64,000 bases of DNA from Lysinibacillus mangiferihumi (GCF_003049665.1 NZ_PYWM01000012.1:62001-126000); one strand, 5' to 3'. Shown: positions 8,802-18,432, counted from the first letter of the stretch. Made by a program: numbers and translations. The notes: generated by a model from the sequence alone, not told the origin.

Positions 8802-9914
8802 ATGAAAGCATTATTTCGCATTTTAATTGTCTGTGCAACAATTGCGTTTATCGGCTTTATGTTCTTTAATACTGCAAAAGAAAATGAGCCACTCGAAGGA
8901 CCAAATGCCAATTCGAATATTATTCCAAAAACTGAGCTGGAGCAGCCAGATGTAGGTGCGATGTCCCGTCCGCAAAGTGGGATGTCGACATTTATTGGAC
9001 AAGGAACTCAAATGATTGTAGAACAATACGGTGAACCAGCAAGAAAAGAGCCTTCATCATTTGGTTACGAATGGTGGGTTTATAACACAAGTGTGTCAAC
9101 ATTTTTTATGCTAGGTGTGCAAAATAATATCGTGACACAAGTATACATAGCCGGAGATAAGTTGGATGCTTCACCTTTTAAAATTGGTCAGAAGCGCGAC
9201 GATATTTACCGAATGACAATTATTGACTATGAAGTAGCAGCGAATGTAGGAGAAAATATTTACATTTTTTCTATGAGTGAAGAAGATATGCAGACAAGAC
9301 TACTCGTTAAATTTGACGGGCTTTTTGCACAGCTTTATGTTGATAGCGAAACAGGTGAGCTACAAGGCGTTCGCTTTACAGATAGCGAGACGTTAGTACT
9401 ACATCAGCCTTATGAAATGATTTATCAAGGTGAGCTTGTGAGTCCAACACCTCCATCCTCCTTTTTACAACAGGAAATTAATGAAGCAAGTGCTAGACAG
9501 CTTGATGATTTAATTAACGTCACACGAGCTCATCACCATTTAGCGCCATTGGAACGTGATGAAAAATTAGAAGAAGTGGCAAAACTACACAGTGAAGATA
9601 TGAAGGTACAAAATTTTTCTGGTCATGAATCACCAACGAACGGCGATTTAAAGAAACGTTTAGATGCACAGGGTATTATTTTTAGTAATGCGAATGAAAA
9701 TCTTGCGACTGCGTACTTCGATGCTATTGAAGCAATGCATGGTTGGCAAAATTCACCAGAACATCGCAAAGTCATTTTAAATGATAAATTTTCGGCAGTA
9801 GGGTCAGGTGTCTTTTTAAATTACTATACCCAAATTTTTATGGAACCTACGAAGCAAAAGGATGACAGTGAGAAAGATGCAAGCGAAGAATCGCTTGAGA
9901 ATTCGGATGAATAA
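8802..9914 (+). CDS. ylbC: CAP/SCP-domain protein with CAP-associated N-terminal domain
   Basis: This is a 370-residue secreted or membrane-anchored protein: an N-terminal hydrophobic segment (about 5-24), a CAP-associated domain (about 60-190) and a C-terminal CAP/SCP-like domain (about 230-350). The SCP hallmarks are visible as RAHHHLAPL, LHSEDM, FSGHESPTNG, NENLA and GWQNSPEHRK, with the expected His and Glu residues. The position downstream of ctaG and the architecture match B. subtilis YlbC. The molecular function is unknown. The C-terminal tail is acidic (DDSEKDASEES). The stop codon lies inside a short direct repeat shared with a dispersed element. Confidence 0.88.
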   Translation: MKALFRILIVCATIAFIGFMFFNTAKENEPLEGPNANSNIIPKTELEQPDVGAMSRPQSGMSTFIGQGTQMIVEQYGEPARKEPSSFGYEWWVYNTSVSTFFMLGVQNNIVTQVYIAGDKLDASPFKIGQKRDDIYRMTIIDYEVAANVGENIYIFSMSEEDMQTRLLVKFDGLFAQLYVDSETGELQGVRFTDSETLVLHQPYEMIYQGELVSPTPPSSFLQQEINEASARQLDDLINVTRAHHHLAPLERDEKLEEVAKLHSEDMKVQNFSGHESPTNGDLKKRLDAQGIIFSNANENLATAYFDAIEAMHGWQNSPEHRKVILNDKFSAVGSGVFLNYYTQIFMEPTKQKDDSEKDASEESLENSDE

Positions 9915-9960
9915 GGTGCCTGAATAAGGTGCCAGTCACTCACACAATTTTAGAGATTGT
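9909..9960. repeat. tandem GAATAAGGTGCC plus degraded copy of the GTGCCAGGCAC palindrome
   Basis: GAATAAGGTGCC occurs at 9909-9920 and 9922-9933; the first copy includes the ylbC stop. The second runs into GTGCCAGTCAC (9929-9939) and CACACAATTTTAG, which align with the left half of the 49-bp palindrome at 43279-43327. Confidence 0.6.
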
Positions 9961-9989
9961 CTTGATTACATCAAGACAATCTTTTTTTG
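9954..9989 (+). terminator. intrinsic terminator after ylbC
   Basis: A perfect 13-bp stem (AGATTGTCTTGAT / ATCAAGACAATCT) with a 3-nt loop is followed by seven Ts. It separates ylbC from the murE gene downstream. Confidence 0.9.
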
Positions 9990-10090
9990 TGCTTAACACT
10001 TTCAAATTGAATGGTTTTTCTTTTTCGTCTAGGTTATGGCGTGCAAGATTGCACCGTTTTTGGCACATTGAGCTACCTGTATTTTTCGTC

Positions 10091-10118
10091 ACACCGTTAT
10101 AAAGGCCGTCATATGATA
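10091..10118 (+). promoter_or_regulatory. candidate SigK-type (mother-cell) promoter for murE
   Basis: CATATGATA at 10110-10118 matches the mother-cell -10 pattern CATAnnnTA, and AC at 10091-10092 lies 17 bp upstream, as in the SigK consensus. No convincing SigE -35 is present. The motif is short and could occur by chance, but its place directly upstream of an isolated DAP-type murE makes it relevant. Confidence 0.4.
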
Positions 10119-10141
10119 GAGAACTGAAAGGAGGAGAGACC

Positions 10142-11614
10142 TTGCAATTAGCTGAGCTATTGAAAGATTGGCCATGTAGTGTAACCGGTGGATCCATTCG
10201 TACAATAATTACTGGTGTTGAGGATTATGCACAGGCGGTGAAGCCTGGAGATATCTTTATTGTACGGAAAGGGAAAAGGACATCGGGCAGTCGTTTTGTC
10301 AAAGAAGCACTGGCAAGGGGTGCGGCGGCCGTTGTATCCGAGGAAAGTATTGCCATACCATTTAACGATCAAAATATCCCGTTTGTGTGGGTGCCCAATA
10401 CTGCATTGTTTTTATCTTATGCAAGTGCAAAACTGGCCGCTTTTCCAGCAGAGGCATTATCAGTTATCGCCATTACAGGAACAAATGGGAAAACGACGGT
10501 GAGCCATTTTGTGAGCCAATTACTAGAAGCTGTACATAAAAATGTAGCAGTTATTGGAACAGTAGGCTTCTTTATTAATGGACAAAAACAACAAACTGAA
10601 TATGAGCAATTAACAACACTGCAAGCAAAAGAGCTACATCCTATATTAAAACAATGTGTACGTCAAGGTGTGACACACGTTGTGTTAGAAGCATCCTCAA
10701 TGGGTTTGCAACAGCATCGATTAGATCATTGTGATATTGACTGTGGCGTATTTTTAAATTTATCAGAGGATCATTTAGAAGATCATGGGGGACTTGAAGC
10801 ATATAAGCGTGCCAAAAAGAGGCTAGCAGATTTATCGAAAAAATTAGTGTTAAATGGCGATGATAATTTCTGTCGTTCCGTTGGTATTTACGACAAGAAA
10901 AAATCATGCTCATTCGGTTTTGACAATCACAATGATTTACATATCCAAATTGTGAGTGAATCTGTTGGAAAAACAGTTATCTGTCTGCAAACGACAGCAA
11001 GTGAGCACATCATCGCTATCCCCTTTGTTGGTAAATATCATGTGCAAAATGCAGTAGCTGCACTAATGGCGGTGTGGCGTCTAGGTTTCTCCATTGATGA
11101 ACTTGCTGAGCATATGTGGGCGCTAAAGCTTCCGGAGGGCAGACTTGAACGAATTGATAACCCGCTCGGTATTGATGTATATGTAGACTACGCACATACA
11201 GCAGAAGCATTGCAGGCTGTATTACAAACATTCGATAGTAAGAAGACCATTTATCTTGTATTTAGCTGTGGCGGTAATAGAGATAAGGCAAAACGATTTG
11301 CCATGGGGGCTGTGGCAAGTAAGTATGCAGATGTAATTTTTTTAACGACTGATAATCCGCGTGATGAGGACCCGATAGTTATTAATGAAAGTATTATTGC
11401 AGGTTTCTCTGAACAGCAATACTATGAAATTTTTTTGGATCGTAAAGTAGCGATACATCAGGCATTGGCAAAAGCACAAAAAGGGGATATTGTTCTTGTT
11501 GCCGGAAAAGGGCATGAACAAACACAGCAAATAAAAAATCAAAAATTCCCTTTTTCCGACCAACAATGTATTAAAGATTATTTTTCAGAAGTTAAGACGG
11601 ACGGCGCTGAATAA
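10142..11614 (+). CDS. murE: UDP-MurNAc-tripeptide ligase MurE, diaminopimelate-type motif
   Basis: This 490-residue Mur ligase adds the third amino acid to UDP-MurNAc-L-Ala-D-Glu in the cytoplasm. The three domains are recognisable: an N-terminal UDP-binding domain (1-100), a central ATPase with TGTNGKT (112-118) and the TTLQ region, and a C-terminal domain with D404-N-P-R407 and AGKGHEQ. DNPR is the known signature of meso-DAP-adding enzymes; Lys-adding enzymes usually lack this Arg. The TTG start is supported by AAAGGAGGAG. It lies outside the dcw cluster, where murE is missing. In a lineage with a Lys-based vegetative wall this suggests a cortex-specific ligase; specificity is inferred, not shown. 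Confidence 0.88.
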   Translation: MQLAELLKDWPCSVTGGSIRTIITGVEDYAQAVKPGDIFIVRKGKRTSGSRFVKEALARGAAAVVSEESIAIPFNDQNIPFVWVPNTALFLSYASAKLAAFPAEALSVIAITGTNGKTTVSHFVSQLLEAVHKNVAVIGTVGFFINGQKQQTEYEQLTTLQAKELHPILKQCVRQGVTHVVLEASSMGLQQHRLDHCDIDCGVFLNLSEDHLEDHGGLEAYKRAKKRLADLSKKLVLNGDDNFCRSVGIYDKKKSCSFGFDNHNDLHIQIVSESVGKTVICLQTTASEHIIAIPFVGKYHVQNAVAALMAVWRLGFSIDELAEHMWALKLPEGRLERIDNPLGIDVYVDYAHTAEALQAVLQTFDSKKTIYLVFSCGGNRDKAKRFAMGAVASKYADVIFLTTDNPRDEDPIVINESIIAGFSEQQYYEIFLDRKVAIHQALAKAQKGDIVLVAGKGHEQTQQIKNQKFPFSDQQCIKDYFSEVKTDGAE

Positions 11615-12095
11615 CGAAGAAAGTAGCGGTAGCAATCGCCAGTTTACGCCCTGTCTCATCCTCGATATCACATTCCATAACAAGCGTTTGTCGCCCTTTA
11701 TGAACAAAACGTCCTCGTGCGATTAACTCTTTGTTGGTCGTGGTTGCTATATAAGAAATGTTAAGATTAGTAGTCACAACATTAAAGCCTTCTGCAACAG
11801 AACGTGAAGCTAATCCTCCCATTGCTGCATCAGCGATTGTTGCAATGATTCCTCCATGTGGGACTTTAATAGTATTATGAATAACGGGTGTAATAGGTAT
11901 TCGTACTTCACTCACTTCTGGTTCAAAGTTACCTACCATATGTAAAGCGGCATTTATATAACGTCGATGTATGCCTTGTTGTTTATCGCGAATGCCATTG
12001 AGCAAGTGTAGCAATACTTCCTCATCCTCCGCTGTACTATGTTGTAAAATAGTAGCGAGTAATTCTTCAATTTGCCCTTTAGATGATGTACCCAA
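11592..12095 (-). CDS. PaaI-type hotdog thioesterase family protein
   Basis: This 167-residue protein has the hotdog fold of PaaI/YigI thioesterases: HGGIIATIADAAMGGLASRS forms the active-site loop and central helix, followed by strands TTNLNISYIA, ARGRFVHKGRQTLVMECDI and the terminal IATATFFV. Such enzymes hydrolyse acyl-CoA esters; the substrate is unknown. The start is a TTG at 12095 with AAAGGAG eight bases upstream. An N-terminal extension of about 50 residues precedes the fold. Its 3' end overlaps the 3' end of the convergent murE by 23 bp, leaving no room for a terminator between them. Confidence 0.85.
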   Translation of the reverse strand: MGTSSKGQIEELLATILQHSTAEDEEVLLHLLNGIRDKQQGIHRRYINAALHMVGNFEPEVSEVRIPITPVIHNTIKVPHGGIIATIADAAMGGLASRSVAEGFNVVTTNLNISYIATTTNKELIARGRFVHKGRQTLVMECDIEDETGRKLAIATATFFVIQRRPS

Positions 12096-12148
12096 TTATA
12101 AAACTCCTTTATTTAGAAATATCAATAATGTAAAATTACCATAAAATC

Positions 12149-12157
12149 TGTTATGAT
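12149..12157 (+). promoter_or_regulatory. extended -10 promoter candidate for ylbF
   Basis: TGTTATGAT matches the extended -10 pattern TGnTATAAT with one mismatch, 25 bp upstream of the ylbF start. There is no good -35. Confidence 0.35.
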
Positions 12158-12181
12158 GGGAAATAGATTGGGGGAATTAAA

Positions 12182-12628
12182 ATGATGATGACCTCTGAAT
12201 GGGCAATCATTTTGGATGAGGCCGATGCGCTTTGTGAAATGATTCTTTCCTCTGAACCTGCGCATACGCTAAAGCTCGCGTATAATGCTGTCTATAGTGA
12301 TACGCAATTAGTCGAAGCTATTTATGCATTTGGTCGCATGAAGGAGCAATACGAAGATGTACAACGTTTCGGAAAATATCATCCGGATTATCATACAATT
12401 ATGAAATCGATTCGTCAGCAAAAGCGAGCACTCGATTTAAATGAAAAGATTTCAGCATTAAAGTTAGCTGAAAATGATTTTCAAGATTTGCTTGATGAAA
12501 TAAGCTTGCTTATTGGTAAAACCGTATCGGAAGCAGTGAAAGTACCAGTTAGCAATCCGTTCTTTGCATCGAATTCTTCATGTGGAAGCGGTTGTGGATC
12601 AGGTGGCTCATGCTCTTGTTCAGCATAA
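12182..12628 (+). CDS. ylbF: YlbF/RicF family regulator with Cys-rich tail
   Basis: This 148-residue helical protein of the YlbF/YmcA family corresponds to B. subtilis YlbF (RicF), part of the Y-complex with YmcA and YaaT. That complex promotes RNase Y-dependent mRNA maturation and affects competence, biofilm and sporulation. Helices cover residues 5-120. The C-terminus carries a Gly/Ser/Cys tail with four Cys (SSCGSGCGSGGSCSCSA), matching the tail known to help hold iron-sulfur clusters in the complex. The start is the first of three in-frame ATGs after GGGGGA. It is followed by a strong terminator. Its partners are not in the window. Confidence 0.9.
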   Translation: MMMTSEWAIILDEADALCEMILSSEPAHTLKLAYNAVYSDTQLVEAIYAFGRMKEQYEDVQRFGKYHPDYHTIMKSIRQQKRALDLNEKISALKLAENDFQDLLDEISLLIGKTVSEAVKVPVSNPFFASNSSCGSGCGSGGSCSCSA

Positions 12629-12662
12629 TTCAAGCAGTGCGAATTAACATTGCTTCATGTCT

Positions 12663-12698
12663 AGACACAATTCCTCTCGAGGTGTTGTGTCTTTTTTT
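12663..12698 (+). terminator. intrinsic terminator after ylbF
   Basis: AGACACAA and CCTC pair with GAGG and TTGTGTCT around a small loop, followed by a T-run. It ends the ylbF transcript. Confidence 0.9.
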
Positions 12699-12768
12699 GT
12701 GAAAATTTATAAAAGAATCCTTCTTTTTAGGAGGGAGGAGCAAATCATCTTATGTGTATATGATATTA

Positions 12769-12799
12769 GTTGATTGGAGCGCATGGAACGTAAAGCAAC
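12769..12799. repeat. 31-bp remnant of the GTTGATT inverted-end element
   Basis: The sequence joins GTTGATTGGAGCG directly to TGGAACGTAAAGCAAC. These correspond to the left and right ends of the 131-bp element at 56825-56955 with the interior missing, so this looks like an internally deleted copy. The rest of the 12629-12913 gap holds only the ylbF terminator and AT-rich sequence. Confidence 0.55.
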
Positions 12800-12913
12800 G
12801 TGTTTTATTTCTATAAGTTCAAAAAGCACGTCAAAACGACATTGCGCTATTTTTTTTGCAAGAAAAATTATATAGTAAGTGTGTAAGTAAAGTTGGAAAA
12901 AGGGGTCAATGAA

Positions 12914-13966
12914 ATGAAAATATATCGAATTGCTGTGATACCAGGAGATGGTATAGGGAAAGAAGTAGTGCCTGCCGCAATAGAAGTTTTAGATAAAATT
13001 ACACAATTAGATGGAAGCTTTAAATTTGAATGGACAACATTTCCTTGGGGGTGTGACTATTACTTAGAGACAGGTAAAATGATGCCTGATAATGGTATTG
13101 AAATATTACGAGGCTATGACCAAATTTTTTTAGGTGCAGTGGGCATGCCTGATTTAGTACCAGATCATATATCTTTGTGGGGCTTGCTGATTAAAATTCG
13201 TCGTGAAATGAAGCAGTCCATTAATGTCCGTCCAGCAAAGCTTTTACAAGGCTTACCATCGCCGTTGCGTAATCCAAATAACTTTGACTTTGTTGTTGTC
13301 CGTGAAAACTCGGAAGGGGAATATTCTGAGAGTGGTGGTCGTATGCATAGTGGGCAGGATGAAATCGCCATTCAAAATGCAATTTTCACGCGAAAAGGAA
13401 CGGAACGGGCTATGCGATATGCCTTTGAAATGGCTAAAACACGTCGCCAGCATGTAACGAGTGCGACAAAATCGAATGGATTAACATACAGCATGCCTTT
13501 TTGGGATGATGTTTTTGCGGAAGTTGCAAAAGATTATACAACGATAGGACATACGACTAATCATATTGATGCATTAGCTGCCTTTTTAGTCATGAAACCA
13601 GAAAACTTTGATGTCATCGTTGCTTCCAATTTATTTGGTGATATTTTAACAGATTTAGGTGGCGCTATTATGGGAAGTATTGGCATTGCCCCGGCGGCTA
13701 ACTTAAATATTGAACGCGACTATCCTTCAATGTTTGAACCGGTTCATGGGTCTGCACCTGATATTGCTGGAAAAGGAATTGCCAACCCACTTGGTCAAAT
13801 ATGGACAGGTAAAATGATGCTTGATTTTTTAGGCTATCAAGAACTCGGCAGTAAGGTGCTAAATGCAATGGAAGCTACTTTAGCTCAAGGCATAAAAACG
13901 GGAGATTTAGGAGGAACGGCTACAATGAGAGAGGTAACTGATGCAATTTTAAATCAGTTATCATAA
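12914..13966 (+). CDS. tartrate / D-malate dehydrogenase (decarboxylating)
   Basis: This is a 350-residue beta-decarboxylating dehydrogenase of the isopropylmalate/isocitrate dehydrogenase superfamily, closest in pattern to tartrate/D-malate dehydrogenases (YcsA, DmlA). Visible motifs are the N-terminal VIPGDGIGKEV, substrate-loop NVRPAKLL, ENSEGEYSESGGR, the catalytic Lys in TSATKSNGL, the metal-binding NLFGDILTDLGG and the NAD site FEPVHGSAPDIAGKGIANP. It would oxidise and decarboxylate D-malate or tartrate with NAD+ and a divalent metal. The ATG at 12914 is used because AAGGGG precedes it. It stands alone, with no leu or tartrate genes nearby, so the true substrate is uncertain. It is absent from this position in B. 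subtilis. Confidence 0.88.
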   Translation: MKIYRIAVIPGDGIGKEVVPAAIEVLDKITQLDGSFKFEWTTFPWGCDYYLETGKMMPDNGIEILRGYDQIFLGAVGMPDLVPDHISLWGLLIKIRREMKQSINVRPAKLLQGLPSPLRNPNNFDFVVVRENSEGEYSESGGRMHSGQDEIAIQNAIFTRKGTERAMRYAFEMAKTRRQHVTSATKSNGLTYSMPFWDDVFAEVAKDYTTIGHTTNHIDALAAFLVMKPENFDVIVASNLFGDILTDLGGAIMGSIGIAPAANLNIERDYPSMFEPVHGSAPDIAGKGIANPLGQIWTGKMMLDFLGYQELGSKVLNAMEATLAQGIKTGDLGGTATMREVTDAILNQLS

Positions 13967-13977
13967 GCGCATTAAAA

Positions 13978-14021
13978 AAGAAAGGTAAGAGCATTCAATG
14001 AAATGGCTCTTACCTTTTTGT
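13978..14021. terminator. bidirectional terminator between dehydrogenase and GDPD genes
   Basis: AAAGGTAAGAGC (13981-13992) pairs with GCTCTTACCTTT (14006-14017), with an A-run before and a T-run after. It serves the two convergent genes. Confidence 0.88.
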
Positions 14022-14023
14022 CT

Positions 14024-14929
14024 TTAGTCATGTTGTGGTAATAATTCAACTGCGATATCAGGGCGATCGGTAATAATACCTTTTGCGCCGTTATGGATTA
14101 ATTTATTCATAGTCACTAAATCGTTAATTGTCCAATAATGAACTGGAATGTTTAAGTTGTTTAAAAACTGAATAAACTTTGGTGAATCGAGCGACACGAC
14201 ACCTGACTTTGGAGGAATTTGGAATACATCTACTTTTGGATGATATAAATGTCCGAATTGACTTGAGAATGAAGCGAATGCTTTACGAACATCTGACTCA
14301 CCTGCGCCAAGTGCGACTTGATTTTGTGCATATAAATTAAAACGGTCAATCTGTTCACCATAAAAGCTTGTGACAACAACTCGATCCTCTACGCCTAATT
14401 CTTCTATTAATCGCCATAGTTTTGAAGGCATTAAACTACCTTCATACGTATCTGGTGCATCTTTAATATCAATATTGATTAACATATTTGGATAGCTTTC
14501 TAGCAGTTCACGTAGTGTAACAACGTCAACTTTTGTATCCCGATAAGGATATTCGCCTGCTAAATCCTCGAATTGATAACCATGATTTAATGCGTTTATT
14601 TCTTCTAATGTCATTTCTGATACTGCACCATAACCTTCAGTTGTACGGTCTACGGTAGCATCATGGAAGACGATAATTTCTTCGTCTTTTGTTAAGCGAA
14701 TGTCTATTTCAAAGCCGTCTACACCTAGTTGTGCCGATTTTTCAAAAGCAAGCATTGTATGCTCGGGTTCTAAATGTGCTCCGCCGCGATGTGCCAAAAT
14801 AATCGGGCGATCAAATTGTAATGCTTGTTTCCCTTCACGCTGTTGAGGTTTAGAAATAGCTTTACTACCTGCCCAAGCAGCTGCGCTGGCTGCTGCTATT
14901 GCAATAGCTATCTTCGTTTTCTTACCCAT
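14024..14929 (-). CDS. glycerophosphodiester phosphodiesterase
   Basis: This 301-residue GDPD-family TIM-barrel enzyme hydrolyses glycerophosphodiesters to glycerol 3-phosphate and an alcohol. Key residues are visible: His47-Arg48 (LAHRGG), the EHT segment at 56-58, Glu74 and Asp76 (DGFEIDIR) and His89-Asp90 (VFHDATVDR). An N-terminal hydrophobic segment (about 7-25) indicates membrane anchoring or secretion, so it probably acts at the cell surface on phospholipid or teichoic-acid breakdown products. The ATG at 14929 is preceded by AAGGAGG; the upstream in-frame start at 14947 lacks a site. It is transcribed alone, opposite to its neighbours. Confidence 0.92.
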   Translation of the reverse strand: MGKKTKIAIAIAAASAAAWAGSKAISKPQQREGKQALQFDRPIILAHRGGAHLEPEHTMLAFEKSAQLGVDGFEIDIRLTKDEEIIVFHDATVDRTTEGYGAVSEMTLEEINALNHGYQFEDLAGEYPYRDTKVDVVTLRELLESYPNMLINIDIKDAPDTYEGSLMPSKLWRLIEELGVEDRVVVTSFYGEQIDRFNLYAQNQVALGAGESDVRKAFASFSSQFGHLYHPKVDVFQIPPKSGVVSLDSPKFIQFLNNLNIPVHYWTINDLVTMNKLIHNGAKGIITDRPDIAVELLPQHD

Positions 14930-15154
14930 ATTCGTCCTCCTTAACAATCAAATTAATATAAAAGGTGCTGGCGAATTCACTTGCAATGTTTTAGCTAAAG
15001 CACTTTTATCTAGCATGAGAGAATGTAAATCTGTCGATAAACGCGCTATGCTTTTCCATTATAACGGAAAAATGAGCGTTCTGTCAGCTAAACTCTGTTG
15101 CTATCATTTTCCGGTCTATGGTATGCTTTTATGTAAGAAATGAGGGAAAACTAT

Positions 15155-15427
15155 ATGAACGAACGACAAGGGCTAATCGTTTACGTCCATCAATTAAAAC
15201 ATGCGAAATCACTTCGAAAATATGGTCATGTTCATTACATTTCTCGTAAGCAAAAATATGTAGTACTGTATTGCGATCGAGAGGACATTGAAATGATGAC
15301 AATAAAATTACAACGCCTTCCATTTGTGAAAGACGTTGTGGAATCTTATCGTCCCTTCGTTAAAACTGAGTTCGAAAATGCAAAGCCGGATAAAGCGAAG
15401 GAATATGACTATAAAACGGGCCTATAA
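15155..15427 (+). CDS. ylbG: YlbG family protein (UPF0298)
   Basis: This 90-residue cytoplasmic protein matches the YlbG/UPF0298 family: [37 protein letters not shown], then [16 protein letters not shown]. The function is unknown. The second ATG (15155) is chosen because GAGGGA lies eight bases before it; the first ATG (15140) has no site. Its position between ylbF and rsmD matches B. subtilis order. The convergent gene begins three bases after its stop, on the other strand. Confidence 0.9.
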   Translation: MNERQGLIVYVHQLKHAKSLRKYGHVHYISRKQKYVVLYCDREDIEMMTIKLQRLPFVKDVVESYRPFVKTEFENAKPDKAKEYDYKTGL

Positions 15428-15429
15428 CA

Positions 15430-15819
15430 TTAATTTAATGCTGGGATATAGTGATGTAGTCTCATTATTCCAATTAAGTATTGATAAAATAGTTTTGGCT
15501 CCGAAAATATAGATGAGTGCTTTATTTCTACAACAACCGCTTTTCGACCCAGTTGTTCAATACTTTCTTCGAACATGATTTGACGCTTTGAAGGCTTGTC
15601 CTCTTGAAATGGAATTCCTTCGCGACAAATATAAATCGGCATGAATTTACTTTCTCCGACTGGTTTTAAAGCAATAGCTAAAGAAGCAACCTTTTTATCT
15701 TCTTTTGTAGACGTTAGTATAAAGGCTTGGTGAAAGCGACCTTGATTTGTTTTAATAATTTCAAGTAGTTCATAAACATCGCCATAGCCTTCTCCTAATT
15801 CTATAAATTGTTGTGGCAT
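15430..15819 (-). CDS. uncharacterised protein of about 129 residues
   Basis: I do not recognise a named domain with certainty. The protein is soluble, with no signal peptide or membrane helix. It has mixed alpha/beta content: MPQQFIELGEGYGDVYEL, then FHQAFILTSTKEDKKVASLAIALKP, a possible active-site-like IYICREGIP, and the C-terminus FYQYLIGIMRLHHYIPALN. The gene is convergent with ylbG (two bases apart) and divergent from the next gene (56 bp apart). I chose the ATG at 15819 because GGAAAGGA is upstream and the extra residues of the longer ORF look non-coding. Similar short proteins appear next to rsmD in related Bacillaceae, by recollection only. Confidence 0.7.
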   Translation of the reverse strand: MPQQFIELGEGYGDVYELLEIIKTNQGRFHQAFILTSTKEDKKVASLAIALKPVGESKFMPIYICREGIPFQEDKPSKRQIMFEESIEQLGRKAVVVEIKHSSIFSEPKLFYQYLIGIMRLHHYIPALN

Positions 15820-15875
15820 ATATATTGCACATCCTTTCCAATACACATAGTATCATGCTGCGGGAGGTCAAGCAC

Positions 15876-17300
15876 ATGAAATTTGCAATGAGTTTCTTTA
15901 CAATTTTAGTATTAGTCGTTACAGGTGTGTTGTTTTTCCAATATCAGGCATATTCTTCTGATTTAGAATCAGGAAACGGTGGTCCATTCCACTATTCTCA
16001 AGAAATTGAGATTGTGTATCGTGAAAATAGTCTTGATATTCGTCATCATTTTAAAAATTTACCAAATCAAAAGGTGAAAATTAAATGGCCGGACGATGCA
16101 ACAAACCCAACATGTTTTATCGAGAATGAAAATAGTTGTAAACGTTTATCAGAGGAAGCATCCTATTTTGCTAAAGGCGAAACAAAATCACAATCTGTTT
16201 CATACATAATCCCTATTGAGGGCGGACTGAAAGACAAAATGCTTCTTCAAAATGTATTTGCTACTTTAACGAATGGAGAAGTATCTTATTCTGTCATTCA
16301 TATTTCAACAGATAGTAAAACTGTTGGTCAATGGATTACAGGTTTACCTTTAGTAGGTCAGCAACAATTATCACTTGTTAACTATACGATGTTTAGTGGA
16401 AACGGTGCAGTGAGTGATATTTACTGGCAGGCTGGTAATTTAAAGGCACAAGAACAGACACCTGTTTTAACAATTTATGCACAGCAGGCAATTTCAAACG
16501 ATTTCTTAAAATCACTTGAAAATATCAAGTTTTTAAATGATGAGCATATAGCGATTATTCAAGAGAAAAATCCTGTTGCCCAACATGATGAACGTTTATT
16601 ATTTTTACCGACGCTAACACCTCAAGCGGTGGAGCAGGAAGTGATTCTTTCGCAAATTCAATCGCAATATACATTTGAAAATTCACCGGCATGGTTGGCG
16701 GAAGTTGTGGCATCCTATTTAGTGAAGGATTCAATTGGCTCAGATAAGTCAAAGGCAATTGTGAAGACATTAAAAGAGTACATGACATCAGATCAACAGG
16801 TGGCATGGAAAGATGCGATGCACAATCTTGGACAAGAGCCGATATCGCCGGTTTCAATGGACAAGCTATTATCAACAGTATTGAATGCAAAAACTTCGTA
16901 TTTCCAATTGAATGCAAGCCAAGAAAATGGTACGTATCCATTATTATTGGAAGATGAGCGTAGTATTTATGTAGATGGCACAATTAAAAAAGATGTTCAT
17001 GTTATTTTATATGAGGGTCAAGTATTATACAGTGCTGATACATTGCTACCATACCTAGGTTATACAGCTAGTGAAGGGAAAAACGGCTATTATGTGAATA
17101 GTGATAATCGAACATTCCGTTTCCCAAAAGAATCTGGATTTTACGTGTTCAATCAACGTAGATATTCCACAATCTCTGATCCAATTATAAAAATTGTGGA
17201 TCATTATTATGTAGAAGAAGCTTGGTTACAACGTCTATTTTTAGTAGAACTACAAAAAAGTGATGGTCGTATTCAAGTGTTAACACAAGAACAAGAATAA
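15876..17300 (+). CDS. membrane-anchored stalk-domain protein (copper amine oxidase N-like)
   Basis: This 474-residue protein has an N-terminal signal-anchor helix (about 4-24) and a large extracytoplasmic part. The C-terminal 120 residues resemble the copper amine oxidase N-terminal-like stalk domain: SIYVDGTIKKDVHVILYEG, then YSADTLLPYLGYTASEG and GYYVNSDNRTF. The middle part contains beta-rich sequence and a helical stretch (about 275-330) without a recognised domain. The ATG at 15876 is supported by GGGAGGT. It sits between ylbG and rsmD, where B. subtilis has no such gene. A role at the cell surface is likely but the function is unknown. Confidence 0.72.
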   Translation: MKFAMSFFTILVLVVTGVLFFQYQAYSSDLESGNGGPFHYSQEIEIVYRENSLDIRHHFKNLPNQKVKIKWPDDATNPTCFIENENSCKRLSEEASYFAKGETKSQSVSYIIPIEGGLKDKMLLQNVFATLTNGEVSYSVIHISTDSKTVGQWITGLPLVGQQQLSLVNYTMFSGNGAVSDIYWQAGNLKAQEQTPVLTIYAQQAISNDFLKSLENIKFLNDEHIAIIQEKNPVAQHDERLLFLPTLTPQAVEQEVILSQIQSQYTFENSPAWLAEVVASYLVKDSIGSDKSKAIVKTLKEYMTSDQQVAWKDAMHNLGQEPISPVSMDKLLSTVLNAKTSYFQLNASQENGTYPLLLEDERSIYVDGTIKKDVHVILYEGQVLYSADTLLPYLGYTASEGKNGYYVNSDNRTFRFPKESGFYVFNQRRYSTISDPIIKIVDHYYVEEAWLQRLFLVELQKSDGRIQVLTQEQE

Positions 17301-17375
17301 TTTTTTGCAGCGGAGGATGTCTTTCGCTGCAAAAATGCTTTCTATATGTAGCAGAAAGTACGGTGAATTACATCT

Positions 17376-18432
<1,057 letters not shown>

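Noticed and set aside
17302..17335. Hairpin TTTTTGCAGCG / CGCTGCAAAAA between the stalk-domain gene and rsmD as a terminator
   Set aside because: The stem is good, but on either strand it is followed by A-rich sequence or incorporated Ts and lacks a T-run after the stem, so termination is doubtful.
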